Assembly (NCBI RefSeq): GCF_000472425.1
Contig: NZ_AXAI01000028.1
Location: 1-64,000, forward strand
Reading direction: 5' to 3'
Length of the DNA: 64,000 bases
DNA from: Bradyrhizobium sp. Tv2a-2
GTDB taxonomy: Bacteria; Pseudomonadota; Alphaproteobacteria; Rhizobiales; Xanthobacteraceae
The translations under genes were made by a program, and so were the position numbers. Below, piece after piece: positions 42,405-51,752 of this stretch (position 1 is its first letter; every line of letters starts with the position of its first letter). The notes beneath the pieces were generated by a model. The model searched no databases. It worked only from the letters and a program-made list of their open reading frames with translations, and had not been told where the DNA came from.

Positions 42405-43667
42405 TCAGGACACTGCAGTCGGCGGCCGAGTGCGCACCTTGGTGCCTTCGGCGAGATCGACGGAGGGGTTGAGGATGACCTGATCGCCCTGCTTCACCCC
42501 ACTGTTGACCAAAACCTCGCGGCCGAGATCGCGCACAATGTCGATTTTGTGGAAATGCACCACACCATTGTCGACCACGGCGACCTGCGTACCGTTTTGG
42601 TTGAAAATGATGGCGTCGGCAGAGACCTTGAGGCTTGGTGTCTTGCGCGGGATGTGCAGTTCGACGGTGCAATAGATCCCGGGCGTGAGCGTGTGGTCCG
42701 GATTGGGGATATCGACCTCGGTCAAAAGCGTCCGTGAGCCCGGCTGGATGGCGTCGGCCATCCGCGTCACCTTGCCCGGGAAGGCGCGATCGGGGATCTC
42801 CGGCACATGCACTTCGGCCTCAATACCTGGCTTGAGGCCGAAGGCCTCGTCTTGGGGCACGAACACCTGGGTGCGGATGACATTGCCCTGCATCAAGGTG
42901 AACATGAAGGTGCCGGAGGTCGCGTCCGCCTGCACCAGGCTGCCGACATCGATATTGCGTTGCGTGATGACGCCGTCGAACGGCGCCACCACATGCTGAT
43001 AGATCTTCTGCTGGTGCAGCACCTGCACCTGCGCCTCTTCTGCTCCGATGTTGGCCTGCGCGACCTGGACCGCGGCCTCCTGCGCTTTCAGGGTCTGCTC
43101 GTCGATGGTGCCCTGCTGCGCGGTGACCCAGCCCTTTTCGACCAGCGGCCGGTCGCGGTCCCAGGTGACCTTGGCGAGCACGCGGTTGGCTTCAGCCTGC
43201 TGCAGCGCGAATTTGAGCTGGGCGAGCGTCGCCTCGGCCTGGGCGATCTGATGATCGAGCTCGGGCGCCACGATCTCCGCCAGCAGCTGCCCGGCCTTCA
43301 CGTGGTCGCCGATATCGACCTCGCGCTGGGCGATATAGCCGGACGCGCGCGCGAAGATATTGGCGCTGGCAAAGGCCGAAGTGGTCGCGGGCAACTGGAC
43401 CACCTCGATGCCGCTGCTGGGCTCGACTGTCGCAAGCCGGACCTGTGGAACAAGGTCGCGCTCCGCCTCGGAGGCCGCCGCGGTCTGGCGATATTGCGTG
43501 AGATGGTTCCAGGCACCGGATGTCAATGCGCCCCCGAGCAGCACGATCACGCCGAGCGCGAGGAGGCGCCCTCGCCGCTTGGGCTTCGCGACGGCAGGGA
43601 CCGGCGCGTCGGGTGCGTGGTCGCTCTCGCTCACATCCTGCGCGTTGATAGGCCCGTTGTAGTTCAT
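42405..43667 (-). CDS. RND efflux periplasmic adaptor (membrane-fusion protein), 420 aa
   Basis: One N-terminal membrane segment (about residues 33-52), then the lipoyl/barrel core: FARASGYIAQREVDIGDHVK, AGQLLAEIVAPELDHQIAQA, a coiled-coil hairpin with AQANIGAEEAQVQV, and VVAPFDGVITQRNIDVGSLV. The adaptor joins an RND pump to an outer-membrane channel. It follows the pump gene with a four-base overlap. No outer-membrane factor gene adjoins. Confidence 0.9.
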   Translation of the reverse strand: MNYNGPINAQDVSESDHAPDAPVPAVAKPKRRGRLLALGVIVLLGGALTSGAWNHLTQYRQTAAASEAERDLVPQVRLATVEPSSGIEVVQLPATTSAFASANIFARASGYIAQREVDIGDHVKAGQLLAEIVAPELDHQIAQAEATLAQLKFALQQAEANRVLAKVTWDRDRPLVEKGWVTAQQGTIDEQTLKAQEAAVQVAQANIGAEEAQVQVLHQQKIYQHVVAPFDGVITQRNIDVGSLVQADATSGTFMFTLMQGNVIRTQVFVPQDEAFGLKPGIEAEVHVPEIPDRAFPGKVTRMADAIQPGSRTLLTEVDIPNPDHTLTPGIYCTVELHIPRKTPSLKVSADAIIFNQNGTQVAVVDNGVVHFHKIDIVRDLGREVLVNSGVKQGDQVILNPSVDLAEGTKVRTRPPTAVS

Positions 43668-46600
43668 TCCAGCACCTCGTCGAAAACCCCGTGATGTTTC
43701 TTGCCGTCGTTGCCCTTGCGCAGCATGGCGAACAGATATGGGACGACCAGCAATGTCGTTGGTGTCGCAAACAAAAGCCCGCCGATCACGGCGCGGGCAA
43801 GCGCGGCATTTTGCTCTTCGCCGGCGCCGCCGATCGCCATCGGGATCATGCCGACGATCATTGCGGCAGCCGTCATTAGGACCGGCCGGATTCGGGTGTG
43901 GCCGGCCTCGATTGCCGCCTCGAACGCGCTCTTCCCGGCAAGCTGCTGTTCACGCGCAAAGGTCACGAGCAGGATCGAATTGGCGGAGGCGACGCCGACC
44001 GCCATGATCGCCCCCATCAGCGACGGCACGTTGAGGGTGGTGCCGGTGACGAAGAGCATGAACAGGATCCCACAGAGCGTCGCCGGCAGCGCCAGGATGA
44101 CCACAAAGGGATCGCCGAAATTCTGGTAGTTCACGACCATCAGCATGTAGACGAAGACCGCCGCGAACAAGAGCCCGATACCGAGATCGATGAACGCACT
44201 GTTCATGCTCTGGATCTGCCCGATCACCTGGATGGTGTTGCCCGGCTTCAACTGCTTCTGGGCGTCGGCAACGATCTTCTGGATGTCGCTGGCGACGCCG
44301 CCCAGATCGCGCCCCTGCACGCTGGCGTAGACCTCGTAGACCGGCTGCACATTGGCCTGGTTGGCGTTGGTCGGCACGCTGGTGCGCTTGAAGGTCGCGA
44401 CATTGCTGAGCAGGCCCGGAATTGGCGTGTCGGTCTGGACCGAGGCGACCGATGTCGAGACCGGGGTATTGGCGAGATCGTTCAGGGACGCGATCTTCCG
44501 CTCCGGCGTCTGCACTGCCAAATAGTAGGGAATGCCGGATGTCGGATCGGTCCAGAAATTCGGCGTCACCTGCTCCGATGAGCTCAGCGAGACGTTGAGA
44601 TTGGTGGCGATGGTGTCGGCATTGAGCCCGAGCTGCGCTGCGCGGCTGCGGTCGATGTTGGCGAAGAAGGCCGGCGCGTTGACCTCCTGCTGCAAATGCG
44701 CGTCTGCCACGCCTGATATCGCGGCAATCCGCTGGCGCAGCTCTTGGGCGACACGCAGATTGTTGGCGCGGTCGTAGCCGACGGTACGAACATCGATCTG
44801 CGCCGGCAGCCCGAAATTCAGGATTTGGGTGACGATATCGGCGGCCTGGAAGTAGAACGTATCTTCCGGAAACGCTACCGGCAGCACCTCGCGCAACTTG
44901 CGGACATACTCGGCGGTCGGCTTATGGCCTTCCTTCAACGAAACCAGGATGACGCCGTCATTGACGCCGATGGTCGAGCCGTCGGTGAAGGCAAGATTGT
45001 ACGGACGAGCCGGCAAGCCGATATTGTCGACGATGAGGTCGCGATCGCTGTCCGGGATCACCTGACGGATCTTGTCCTCGACCTGCTGAAAGATGCGCTC
45101 GGTGTTCTCGATCCGGCTGCCGGCAGGCGCACGGACGTGGAGCTGGATCTGGCCGCCATCGATGACCGGAAAGAAGTCGCGTCCCACCATCGGAAACAGC
45201 ACGGCGCCAAGCGCCAGCACCACCACCATGATAATCGGCAGGATGAACCGATGGGTCATGAGCTCCCGCAAAGCGCCCGAATAGGAATGCCGGATTCTCT
45301 CGAAATTGCGTTCAAAGCCGGCATGGAAGCGGGCAAAAAAGCCTCTTGGTGCGCTGTCCGATGGCCCGTGATGCTCGCCCTTAAGCAACAGGCCGATGAT
45401 GATGGGCGTCAGCGTCCGCGACAGGCCATAGGAGGCGAGCATGGCGAACACGACGGCAAGGCCGAGCGGTGTGAACAGATATTTTGCCGGCCCGTCCAGG
45501 AAGATCACGGAGGTGAACACACAGGAGATTGCGAGGGTCGAAACCAGCGTTGGCACCGCGATCCCGGCCGCGCCATGTAGCGTGGCCTGTGGCAACGGCT
45601 GGCCTTCCTCGGTCAACAGGCGATGGGTATTCTCGATCGTGACGGTGGAATCGTCGACCAGGATGCCGACGGCGAGCGCCAATCCGCCGAGCGTCATGGT
45701 GTTCAGCGTCTCGCCCATGAAGTAGAGAACGATCAGCGAGGCCAGGATCGATAACGGGATCGAGACCATCACCACAACGGTCGACCGCCACGATCCCAGG
45801 AATAGAAGGATCATCAGCGCGGTCAGCGCGGCCGCGATCGCGCCCTCGCGCAACACGCCCTTGACCGAATCCTTCACGAACACCGACTGGTCGAACAGCT
45901 CGGTGATCTCCATGCCGGGAGGTGCGGCAGCGCGCGCCGTCTGCAGAGCCTTGTGCACGGCATTGACGACCGAAACCGTCGAGGCATTGCCGTTCTTGAT
46001 GATGGAGAGCAGCACGGAGCGCCGGCCGTTTTCGCGCACGACATTCTGCTGCACGAGCCAGCCGTCATGTACCTGGCCGACGTCTTTCATAAAAACGGTC
46101 GCGCCGTTCACGACCTTGATCGGAATGTTGTTGAGATCGTCGATCGAGGGCGGCGTCGCGTTGGTGCGCACGACATATTGGGTTTTGCCGAACTTGGCGG
46201 TGCCGGCCGGAAGAGTCAGGCTCTGGGCATTGACGGCATTGACCACGTCGAGCGGGGTCAACCCCTTGGCCGTCAGCTTGTTGGGATCGATGTCCACCAT
46301 GATCTGGCGGTACTTGCCGCCTGACGGCGTCGGCAGCGTGATGCCGGGGATCGGCGCGAGCTGCTGGCGGATGCGGTAGATGCCGTAATCATAGAGCTGC
46401 TGCTCGCTCAGCGTATTGGAGCTCAGGCTGATCTGCAGCACGGGGACGCTGGACGCGTTGAACTGCACCACGACCGGCGGCTGGATGCCGGGTGGCATCA
46501 GCGCGCGGATCGAATTGGTCGCAGCGACGATCTGCGAGATGGCGAGGTCGAGATTGACGTCGGGCTGGAAGTAGATCTTCTGCACCGACAACCCGGCCAT

Positions 46601-46855
46601 TGTTTGGGCCTCGATGTCCTTGATGCCGTTGACGTTGGAAGAGATCGAATACTGGCTGTAGGTGGAGACGCGCTGCTCCATCTCGGGCGTGGCGAGGCCC
46701 GTATAGCTCCAGATCACCGTCACCACGGGGATGTTGATCTCCGGGAAGATATCGGTCGGCATCTCGATCACGCTGACCGCGCCCAGGAACAGGATCAGGG
46801 CGGCCACCACGTAGAACGTATGCGGGAAGCGCAGCGCAAAACGGACTATTCCCAT
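43664..46855 (-). CDS. RND multidrug/metal efflux permease, 1063 aa
   Basis: AcrB/MexF-like protein with twelve membrane segments and two large periplasmic loops. Visible motifs are INIPVVTVIWSYTGL, the proton-relay Asp pair in LALAVGILVDDSTVTIENTHR and GHTRIRPVLMTAAAMIVGM. The ATG at 46855 follows GAGGAG. The gene order pump-adaptor is opposite to the acrAB order. The substrate cannot be read from sequence; the two Asp favour a drug rather than a metal pump. Confidence 0.92.
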   Translation of the reverse strand: MGIVRFALRFPHTFYVVAALILFLGAVSVIEMPTDIFPEINIPVVTVIWSYTGLATPEMEQRVSTYSQYSISSNVNGIKDIEAQTMAGLSVQKIYFQPDVNLDLAISQIVAATNSIRALMPPGIQPPVVVQFNASSVPVLQISLSSNTLSEQQLYDYGIYRIRQQLAPIPGITLPTPSGGKYRQIMVDIDPNKLTAKGLTPLDVVNAVNAQSLTLPAGTAKFGKTQYVVRTNATPPSIDDLNNIPIKVVNGATVFMKDVGQVHDGWLVQQNVVRENGRRSVLLSIIKNGNASTVSVVNAVHKALQTARAAAPPGMEITELFDQSVFVKDSVKGVLREGAIAAALTALMILLFLGSWRSTVVVMVSIPLSILASLIVLYFMGETLNTMTLGGLALAVGILVDDSTVTIENTHRLLTEEGQPLPQATLHGAAGIAVPTLVSTLAISCVFTSVIFLDGPAKYLFTPLGLAVVFAMLASYGLSRTLTPIIIGLLLKGEHHGPSDSAPRGFFARFHAGFERNFERIRHSYSGALRELMTHRFILPIIMVVVLALGAVLFPMVGRDFFPVIDGGQIQLHVRAPAGSRIENTERIFQQVEDKIRQVIPDSDRDLIVDNIGLPARPYNLAFTDGSTIGVNDGVILVSLKEGHKPTAEYVRKLREVLPVAFPEDTFYFQAADIVTQILNFGLPAQIDVRTVGYDRANNLRVAQELRQRIAAISGVADAHLQQEVNAPAFFANIDRSRAAQLGLNADTIATNLNVSLSSSEQVTPNFWTDPTSGIPYYLAVQTPERKIASLNDLANTPVSTSVASVQTDTPIPGLLSNVATFKRTSVPTNANQANVQPVYEVYASVQGRDLGGVASDIQKIVADAQKQLKPGNTIQVIGQIQSMNSAFIDLGIGLLFAAVFVYMLMVVNYQNFGDPFVVILALPATLCGILFMLFVTGTTLNVPSLMGAIMAVGVASANSILLVTFAREQQLAGKSAFEAAIEAGHTRIRPVLMTAAAMIVGMIPMAIGGAGEEQNAALARAVIGGLLFATPTTLLVVPYLFAMLRKGNDGKKHHGVFDEVLE

Positions 46856-47324
46856 AAACGACTCCTCGCCCGCGCGGGCCAAAGGCTCGCGCAACGCAAA
46901 TTCGGTGCTCGGTGAAGGAGCAATCGTCGCAGCGGCCGATCGCCGGGAAACCGGCATCGCAGGCGGAAGGGGCGTCAGTCGCTTGAGGACGTGCCAACCT
47001 CCGTCGCAACATAACCGTTGCGCGGATCATTCCGTAGCCCCGCCTCCTGCGTTTTCCCCGCAGCCTTCTTGTCGAGGGCTGATGGCGCCCCGTGTGCGTC
47101 CTTAGGATTCTCGCCTCGCCCAACAAGTGGCGAGCCACTGCCTCGTTCGCAAATCACAACCCATTTAGAGGCCGACGATTGCAACGCAATATTACAGTGG
47201 CCGTTTCCGCTGTAACAATCTCGCTCATTTTCGGCACAACTCGGTGATCGCAATTATCGATCCGCTCAAGATCATTTGAGCAGCCCGCCCCTCTTGCCAG
47301 CGCGAGTTGGGCGGTTGCGTCGTC
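46856..47324. other. Promoter region of the RND operon
   Basis: 470 bases without a supported gene. It contains the inverted repeat at 47192-47215. Confidence 0.5.
47192..47215. promoter_or_regulatory. Inverted repeat TTACAG-N12-CTGTAA, candidate operator
   Basis: A symmetric 24-base site (TTACAGtGG ... CCgCTGTAA) about 340 bases upstream of the efflux pump start. The spacing fits a dimeric repressor such as TetR, which often controls RND pumps, but no repressor gene is adjacent. Confidence 0.35.
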
Positions 47325-48131
47325 CTATTTTCCTTTGAACCGCGGCTTGCGTCGCTCCAGGAAAGCCGCGACACCCTCCTTGTGGTCCTCGGTCATGCTG
47401 GCCAGGGCGAACTGGTCCACATCCATGTGGCTGGCGAGATCGTCGAGTGCACAGGTGAGGCGGTTGACGGTCAGCTTGGTCATGGCGGCCGACAAAGGCG
47501 GCTGGCGGGCGAACTTCTCGGCGAATGCCATCGCGGTCTCGAACGCCCTGCCCGGCTCGGCCAACTTCTCGACGAAGCCCCAATCATAGGCCTCCTCGGC
47601 GCCGATGCGCTCGTCCGCAAGGATCACGGCCTGCTTGGTGCGGGCCGGGCCGATCAGATGCAGCATGCGCGGCACGCTCTGCCAGCTCATGTTCATGCCG
47701 AGCCCGATCTCCGGCACCCGCAGATGGGCGTCGTTCGCCATCACCCGGAAATCCAGCGCCACGGCGAGCGCGACGCCCCCGCCGATGCAAAATCCCTCGA
47801 TAGCCGCAACCGTCACCTGCTCCATCTCTTGCCAGGCCCGGGTCAGCTTCGGGCCGAGCTTCAGGTGGCGTCGTAAGCTGCCGATATCCATGTTGCGGCG
47901 CGAGCGCCCCTCGGCATCCTTCAGGTCAAAGCCTGCGCTGAATGCCTTTGTGCTGCCGGTCAGCACGACCACGGATGTGTCGGCATCGTCATCGAAGGAC
48001 CGCGCCGCAACCGTGAGCTGGCGCAACGCCTCCGGCGACAGCGCGTTGATGCCATCGGCACGGTCGAAGCGCACCACGGCTATTCGCCCATCCGGACCGA
48101 GCCCTTTTTCGATGGTCACAAAATTCGTCAC
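47325..48131 (-). CDS. Enoyl-CoA hydratase/isomerase family protein, 268 aa
   Basis: Crotonase fold: STKAFSAGFDLKDAEGR (oxyanion hole), AAIEGFCIGGGVALAVALDF, and AHLRVPEIGLGMNMSWQ with the acidic residue in place. The C-terminal VAAFLERRKPRFKGK is typical. It hydrates or isomerises enoyl-CoA in acid breakdown. It is divergent from the nitrile hydratase genes. Confidence 0.88.
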   Translation of the reverse strand: MTNFVTIEKGLGPDGRIAVVRFDRADGINALSPEALRQLTVAARSFDDDADTSVVVLTGSTKAFSAGFDLKDAEGRSRRNMDIGSLRRHLKLGPKLTRAWQEMEQVTVAAIEGFCIGGGVALAVALDFRVMANDAHLRVPEIGLGMNMSWQSVPRMLHLIGPARTKQAVILADERIGAEEAYDWGFVEKLAEPGRAFETAMAFAEKFARQPPLSAAMTKLTVNRLTCALDDLASHMDVDQFALASMTEDHKEGVAAFLERRKPRFKGK

Positions 48132-48251
48132 GAAACGCTCCTTCCGTGTGTATTCCTGGCAAAACTAGCCCATAACGCCGGCACCGAATACGTGCCCGTG
48201 AGCATGCGAACTATCTCGACATGGTTGGGGCGCTGCGCCTATCCTTGGAGC

Positions 48252-48872
48252 ATGACAAGCCATGACCACGATCACGACCATTCGGAACTGTCGGAGACCG
48301 AGTTGCGCGTGCGCGCACTCGAGACAATTCTGACCGAGAAGGGTTATGTCGAGCCCGGTGCGCTCGACGCCATTATCCAGGCCTATGAGACCAATATCGG
48401 CCCACACAACGGCGCCCGCGTCGTCGCGCGGGCCTGGATCAATCCCGCCTTCAGGCAGGCGCTGCTCGACGACGCCACCAACGCGGTGGCGACGCTCGGC
48501 CATGTCAGCCGCACCGGCGACCATCTGGTGGCGGTCGAGAACACGTCCAATCGTCACAACATGGTCGTGTGTACGCTGTGCTCCTGCTATCCGTGGGAGC
48601 TGCTGGGCCTGCCACCGGTCTGGTACAAAGCTGCGCCCTATCGCTCGCGTGCGGTGAAAGATCCGCGCGGTGTGCTCGCCGATTTTGGCGTCACCTTGCC
48701 AAAGGAAGCCGAAATCAGGGTATGGGATTCGACGGCCGAGATGCGCTTCCTGGTGTTGCCGATGCGGCCCAAAGGCACCGAGGGGTTCAGCGAGGAGCAG
48801 CTTGCCGAACTGGTCACGCGTGACTCGATGATCGGCACTGGATTCCCGAGGACGCCGGGGGCGCCATCATGA
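48252..48872 (+). CDS. nthA: Nitrile hydratase alpha subunit, cobalt type, 206 aa
   Basis: The metal-binding motif VCTLCSCYPWELLG is complete; the Thr in CTLCSC marks the cobalt type, while iron enzymes have Ser. The two cysteines after Leu and Ser are oxidised in the mature enzyme. The His/Asp-rich start (TSHDHDHDH) may help metal capture. The enzyme hydrates nitriles to amides in the cytosol. TTGGAG lies ahead of the ATG at 48252. The stop overlaps nthB. Confidence 0.95.
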   Translation: MTSHDHDHDHSELSETELRVRALETILTEKGYVEPGALDAIIQAYETNIGPHNGARVVARAWINPAFRQALLDDATNAVATLGHVSRTGDHLVAVENTSNRHNMVVCTLCSCYPWELLGLPPVWYKAAPYRSRAVKDPRGVLADFGVTLPKEAEIRVWDSTAEMRFLVLPMRPKGTEGFSEEQLAELVTRDSMIGTGFPRTPGAPS

Positions 48873-49528
48873 ACGGCGTGCACGACATGGGTGGCATGGA
48901 CGGGTTCGGCAAGGTCGAACCCGAGCCGAACGAGCCGATGTTTCATGCCGATTGGGAAGCGCGGGTGTTGGCGATGGTGCGCGCCATGGGCGCCGCCGGC
49001 GCGTTCAACATCGACACTTCCCGCTACTATCGCGAGACGCTGCCGCCGGCCATCTATCTGGCGAGCTCCTATTACAAGAAATGGTTCCTGGGCCTGGAAA
49101 ACATGCTGGTCGACAAGGGCCTCGTCGCCGAGGCGGACATCGCGGCCGGACGCGCGGTGCAGCCGGCAAAACCGCTCAAGCGCGGCAAATTCGCAGTCAG
49201 CGATGTCGAGCGTGTCATGGTACGCGGCAAGTTCGGTCGCGAAGCCTCCGCACCTGCCAAGTTCAAGCCGGGCGACAAAGTGCGGGCGAAGAACATTCAC
49301 CCGGCAACACACACGCGGCTGCCGCGCTATGCGCGCGGCCATGTCGGGGTGATCGAGCGCGACCACGGCTGCCAGGTATTTCCCGACACGGCCGCAATGG
49401 AGTTGGGCGAGAATCCGCAGTGGCTCTACACGGTCGTATTCGACGGCACCCAGCTTTGGGGCGCGGATGCCGATCCCACAGTGAAAGTCTCGATCGATGC
49501 GTTCGAGCCCTATCTGGAGCCGGCGTGA
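48869..49528 (+). CDS. nthB: Nitrile hydratase beta subunit, 219 aa
   Basis: Begins MNGVHDMGGMDGFGKVEPE, the standard NthB N-terminus, and keeps FKPGDKVRAKNIHPATHTRL and ARGHVGVIERDHG of the SH3-like domain. Partner of NthA. Four-base overlap with nthA. Confidence 0.95.
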   Translation: MNGVHDMGGMDGFGKVEPEPNEPMFHADWEARVLAMVRAMGAAGAFNIDTSRYYRETLPPAIYLASSYYKKWFLGLENMLVDKGLVAEADIAAGRAVQPAKPLKRGKFAVSDVERVMVRGKFGREASAPAKFKPGDKVRAKNIHPATHTRLPRYARGHVGVIERDHGCQVFPDTAAMELGENPQWLYTVVFDGTQLWGADADPTVKVSIDAFEPYLEPA

Positions 49529-49905
49529 TGGACCCGTCCGCCGCGGCGCGCGCGACCACGGAAGTGCGCAGCATTCCCCGCGACGAAGCGGGTCCCGTAT
49601 TCCGCGAGCCCTGGGAGGCGCATGCCTTTGCGATGGCGCTGACCCTGCACGAGCGCGGCGTCTTCAGCTGGCCGGAATGGGCGGCAACCCTGGCCGACGA
49701 GATCAAGCGCGCACAAGCCGCAGGCGATCCCGACACCGGCGCGACCTATTACCGGCACTGGCTCAACACGCTGGAGCGATTGGTCGCCCAAAAGGGCGTG
49801 ACCTCCTTCGAAGCGCTGCATCGGTATCGCGATGCCTGGGACCACGCCGCCGACCGCACGCCGCATGGCAAGCCGATCGAGTTGCGACCTGAGGATTTTG
49901 CATAG
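49528..49905 (+). CDS. Nitrile hydratase accessory protein, 125 aa
   Basis: Small protein with GPVFREPWEAHAFAMALTLH and PDTGATYYRHWLNTLERLVA, similar to the N-terminal part of NthB and known as the activator (P14K/NthE type). It serves in cobalt insertion by subunit exchange. The start shares a base with the nthB stop. Confidence 0.88.
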   Translation: MDPSAAARATTEVRSIPRDEAGPVFREPWEAHAFAMALTLHERGVFSWPEWAATLADEIKRAQAAGDPDTGATYYRHWLNTLERLVAQKGVTSFEALHRYRDAWDHAADRTPHGKPIELRPEDFA

Positions 49906-49932
49906 CGCTCGCCGCGTTGCGACAGGGCCGCA

Positions 49933-50643
49933 TCACCCCTTCGCCACATACTCCCGCCAGCCCTTGGCGCGCAACGCGCAGGCCGGGCATTCGCCGCAGC
50001 CGAAGCCCCAATCGTGGCGGGCGCCGCGCTCGCCGAGATAGCAGGTGTGGGAGTGCTCGCGGATCAAGTCGACCAGGTGTGGACCGCCGAGTTCGAGCGC
50101 CAGTCGCCAGGTCGCTGCCTTGTCCAGCCACATCAGCGGGGTGTGCAGCTCGAAGCGCCTGGCCATGCCAAGATTGAGCGCGGCGTTGAGCGCGCGGATG
50201 GTCTCGTCGCGGCAATCCGGATAGCCGGAATAATCGGTCTCGCACATGCCGCCGACGATATGGGTCATGCCGCGGCGATGGGCGAGCGCGGCCGCAAAGG
50301 TCAGGAAGATCAGGTTGCGGCCAGGCACGAAGGTGTTAGGCAGTCCGTCCTGGCCCATTTCGATCGCGACCTCGCGGGTCAGCGCGGTCTCGGAGATAGC
50401 GGCGAGCGTCGGAATCTCCAGTGTATGGCCGTCGCCGAGTTTTGCCGCCCAGTCCGGACGCACGGTCTTGATCTCCTCGAGCAGCCTGTCCCGGCAGTCG
50501 AGCTCGATCAGATGGCGCTGCCCATAGGCAAAGCCCAGCGTTTCCACCCGCCCAAAGCGCGACAGCGCCCAGGCAAGGCAGGTGGTGGAATCCTGGCCGC
50601 CGGAAAACAGCACCAGCGCGGTTTCGGCTGAAAGATCGCTCAT
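49933..50643 (-). CDS. queC: 7-cyano-7-deazaguanine synthase, 236 aa
   Basis: PP-loop VLFSGGQDSTTCLAWAL near the N-terminus and a C-terminal zinc motif GCGECPACALRAKGW. It makes preQ0 in queuosine synthesis. ATG at 50643 chosen; an in-frame ATG is two codons upstream. It lies tail to tail with the nitrile hydratase operon; queD and queE are not nearby. Confidence 0.95.
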   Translation of the reverse strand: MSDLSAETALVLFSGGQDSTTCLAWALSRFGRVETLGFAYGQRHLIELDCRDRLLEEIKTVRPDWAAKLGDGHTLEIPTLAAISETALTREVAIEMGQDGLPNTFVPGRNLIFLTFAAALAHRRGMTHIVGGMCETDYSGYPDCRDETIRALNAALNLGMARRFELHTPLMWLDKAATWRLALELGGPHLVDLIREHSHTCYLGERGARHDWGFGCGECPACALRAKGWREYVAKG

Positions 50644-50754
50644 CGGCATCCGCTTAGCATCACTGGCGAAAGAGTGGAAATCAGCTCCGTTTGACTGGGA
50701 TCGTCGCGCATCTTGCGGCATACAGAGACAATTTCCCACGAGGATCAGGCCCGC

Positions 50755-51621
50755 ATGACCCCCTCCCGCGACATCGCCGCCCTGCTCGACATCATGGCCA
50801 GGCTGCGCACCCCCGTGACCGGCTGTCCCTGGGACCTGGAACAGACTTTTGCGACCATCGCCCCGTACACGGTCGAGGAGGCCTATGAGGTTGCGGAGAC
50901 AATCGCGCGTGGCGATCTCGACGACCTGCGCGAAGAGCTCGGCGATCTCCTGCTGCAGGTCGTGTTCCATGCCCGCATGGCCGAAGAGCAAGATGCCTTC
51001 GACTTCGGCGATGTGGTCGAGGCGATCACAAGGAAGATGATCCGCCGCCACCCCCATGTTTTTGGCGACGAGAGCGGCGAGCTCACGCCCAGCGACGTCA
51101 AGGGCAATTGGGATCGCATCAAGGCCGAGGAAAAGGCCGAGCGGGCCGCGCGCCGGCCGCCGGAAGAGAGCACCCACAAATCGCTGCTGGCAGGTGTCAA
51201 GGCCGGCCAGCCGGCGCTCGCCCGTGCGCTCGCTCTGCAGAACAAAGCCTCGACCGTCGGCTTCGACTGGAACGATCCGCGCGCGGTCCTGAGCAAGATC
51301 CGCGAGGAGGCCGACGAGATCGAGGCGGCACTGGACGCCGACGACAAGAACGAGCTTGAAGCCGAGACCGGCGACCTCCTGTTCGCCGTCGTCAACCTCG
51401 CCCGCCATGTCGGCGCCGATCCTGACAGCGCGCTGCGCGCGTCGAACGTGAAATTCGAGCGACGCTTCGCCTATATCGAGCGGACGTTGGAGAGCCGCGG
51501 GCGAACGCTCGAGGAGGCGTCGCTCGATGAGATGGACATGCTCTGGAACGAAGCGAAACGGACTGAAGGCCCATCCTCCCGGCCAAGCGACGCTGGAGCG
51601 CATCTCGCTCCGTCATCCTGA
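50755..51621 (+). CDS. mazG: Nucleoside triphosphate pyrophosphohydrolase, 288 aa
   Basis: Two MazG domains, each with an EExxE motif: VEEAYEVAETIARGD with LREELGDLLLQVVFHARMAE, and IREEADEIEAALDADD with ETGDLLFAVVNLARH. It clears noncanonical NTPs. Start at ATG 50755 preferred over 50713 because the MTPSRDIAALLDIMARLR opening is the family start. It converges on hflX. Confidence 0.92.
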   Translation: MTPSRDIAALLDIMARLRTPVTGCPWDLEQTFATIAPYTVEEAYEVAETIARGDLDDLREELGDLLLQVVFHARMAEEQDAFDFGDVVEAITRKMIRRHPHVFGDESGELTPSDVKGNWDRIKAEEKAERAARRPPEESTHKSLLAGVKAGQPALARALALQNKASTVGFDWNDPRAVLSKIREEADEIEAALDADDKNELEAETGDLLFAVVNLARHVGADPDSALRASNVKFERRFAYIERTLESRGRTLEEASLDEMDMLWNEAKRTEGPSSRPSDAGAHLAPSS

Positions 51622-51645
51622 AGGCGGAGTGCGCCTCGAAGGATG
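51614..51645. repeat. Dispersed CATCCT / AGGATG inverted-repeat element
   Basis: Arms CATCCT and AGGATG flank GGCGGAGTGCGCCTCGA. Elements of this shape (CATCCTGAGG ... CTCGAAGGATG) are common between Bradyrhizobium genes. This copy covers the end of mazG and the gap to hflX. Confidence 0.5.
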
Positions 51646-51752
51646 CAGGCCACGCTGCGACAGGCGGGCCGGCGCCCTTAGAGACTGCCGCGGTCCGCGG
51701 CCTCCTCAGGGCGACGGTGATGGATGGCGATCCGTTGTCTTTGGGGCGATCG

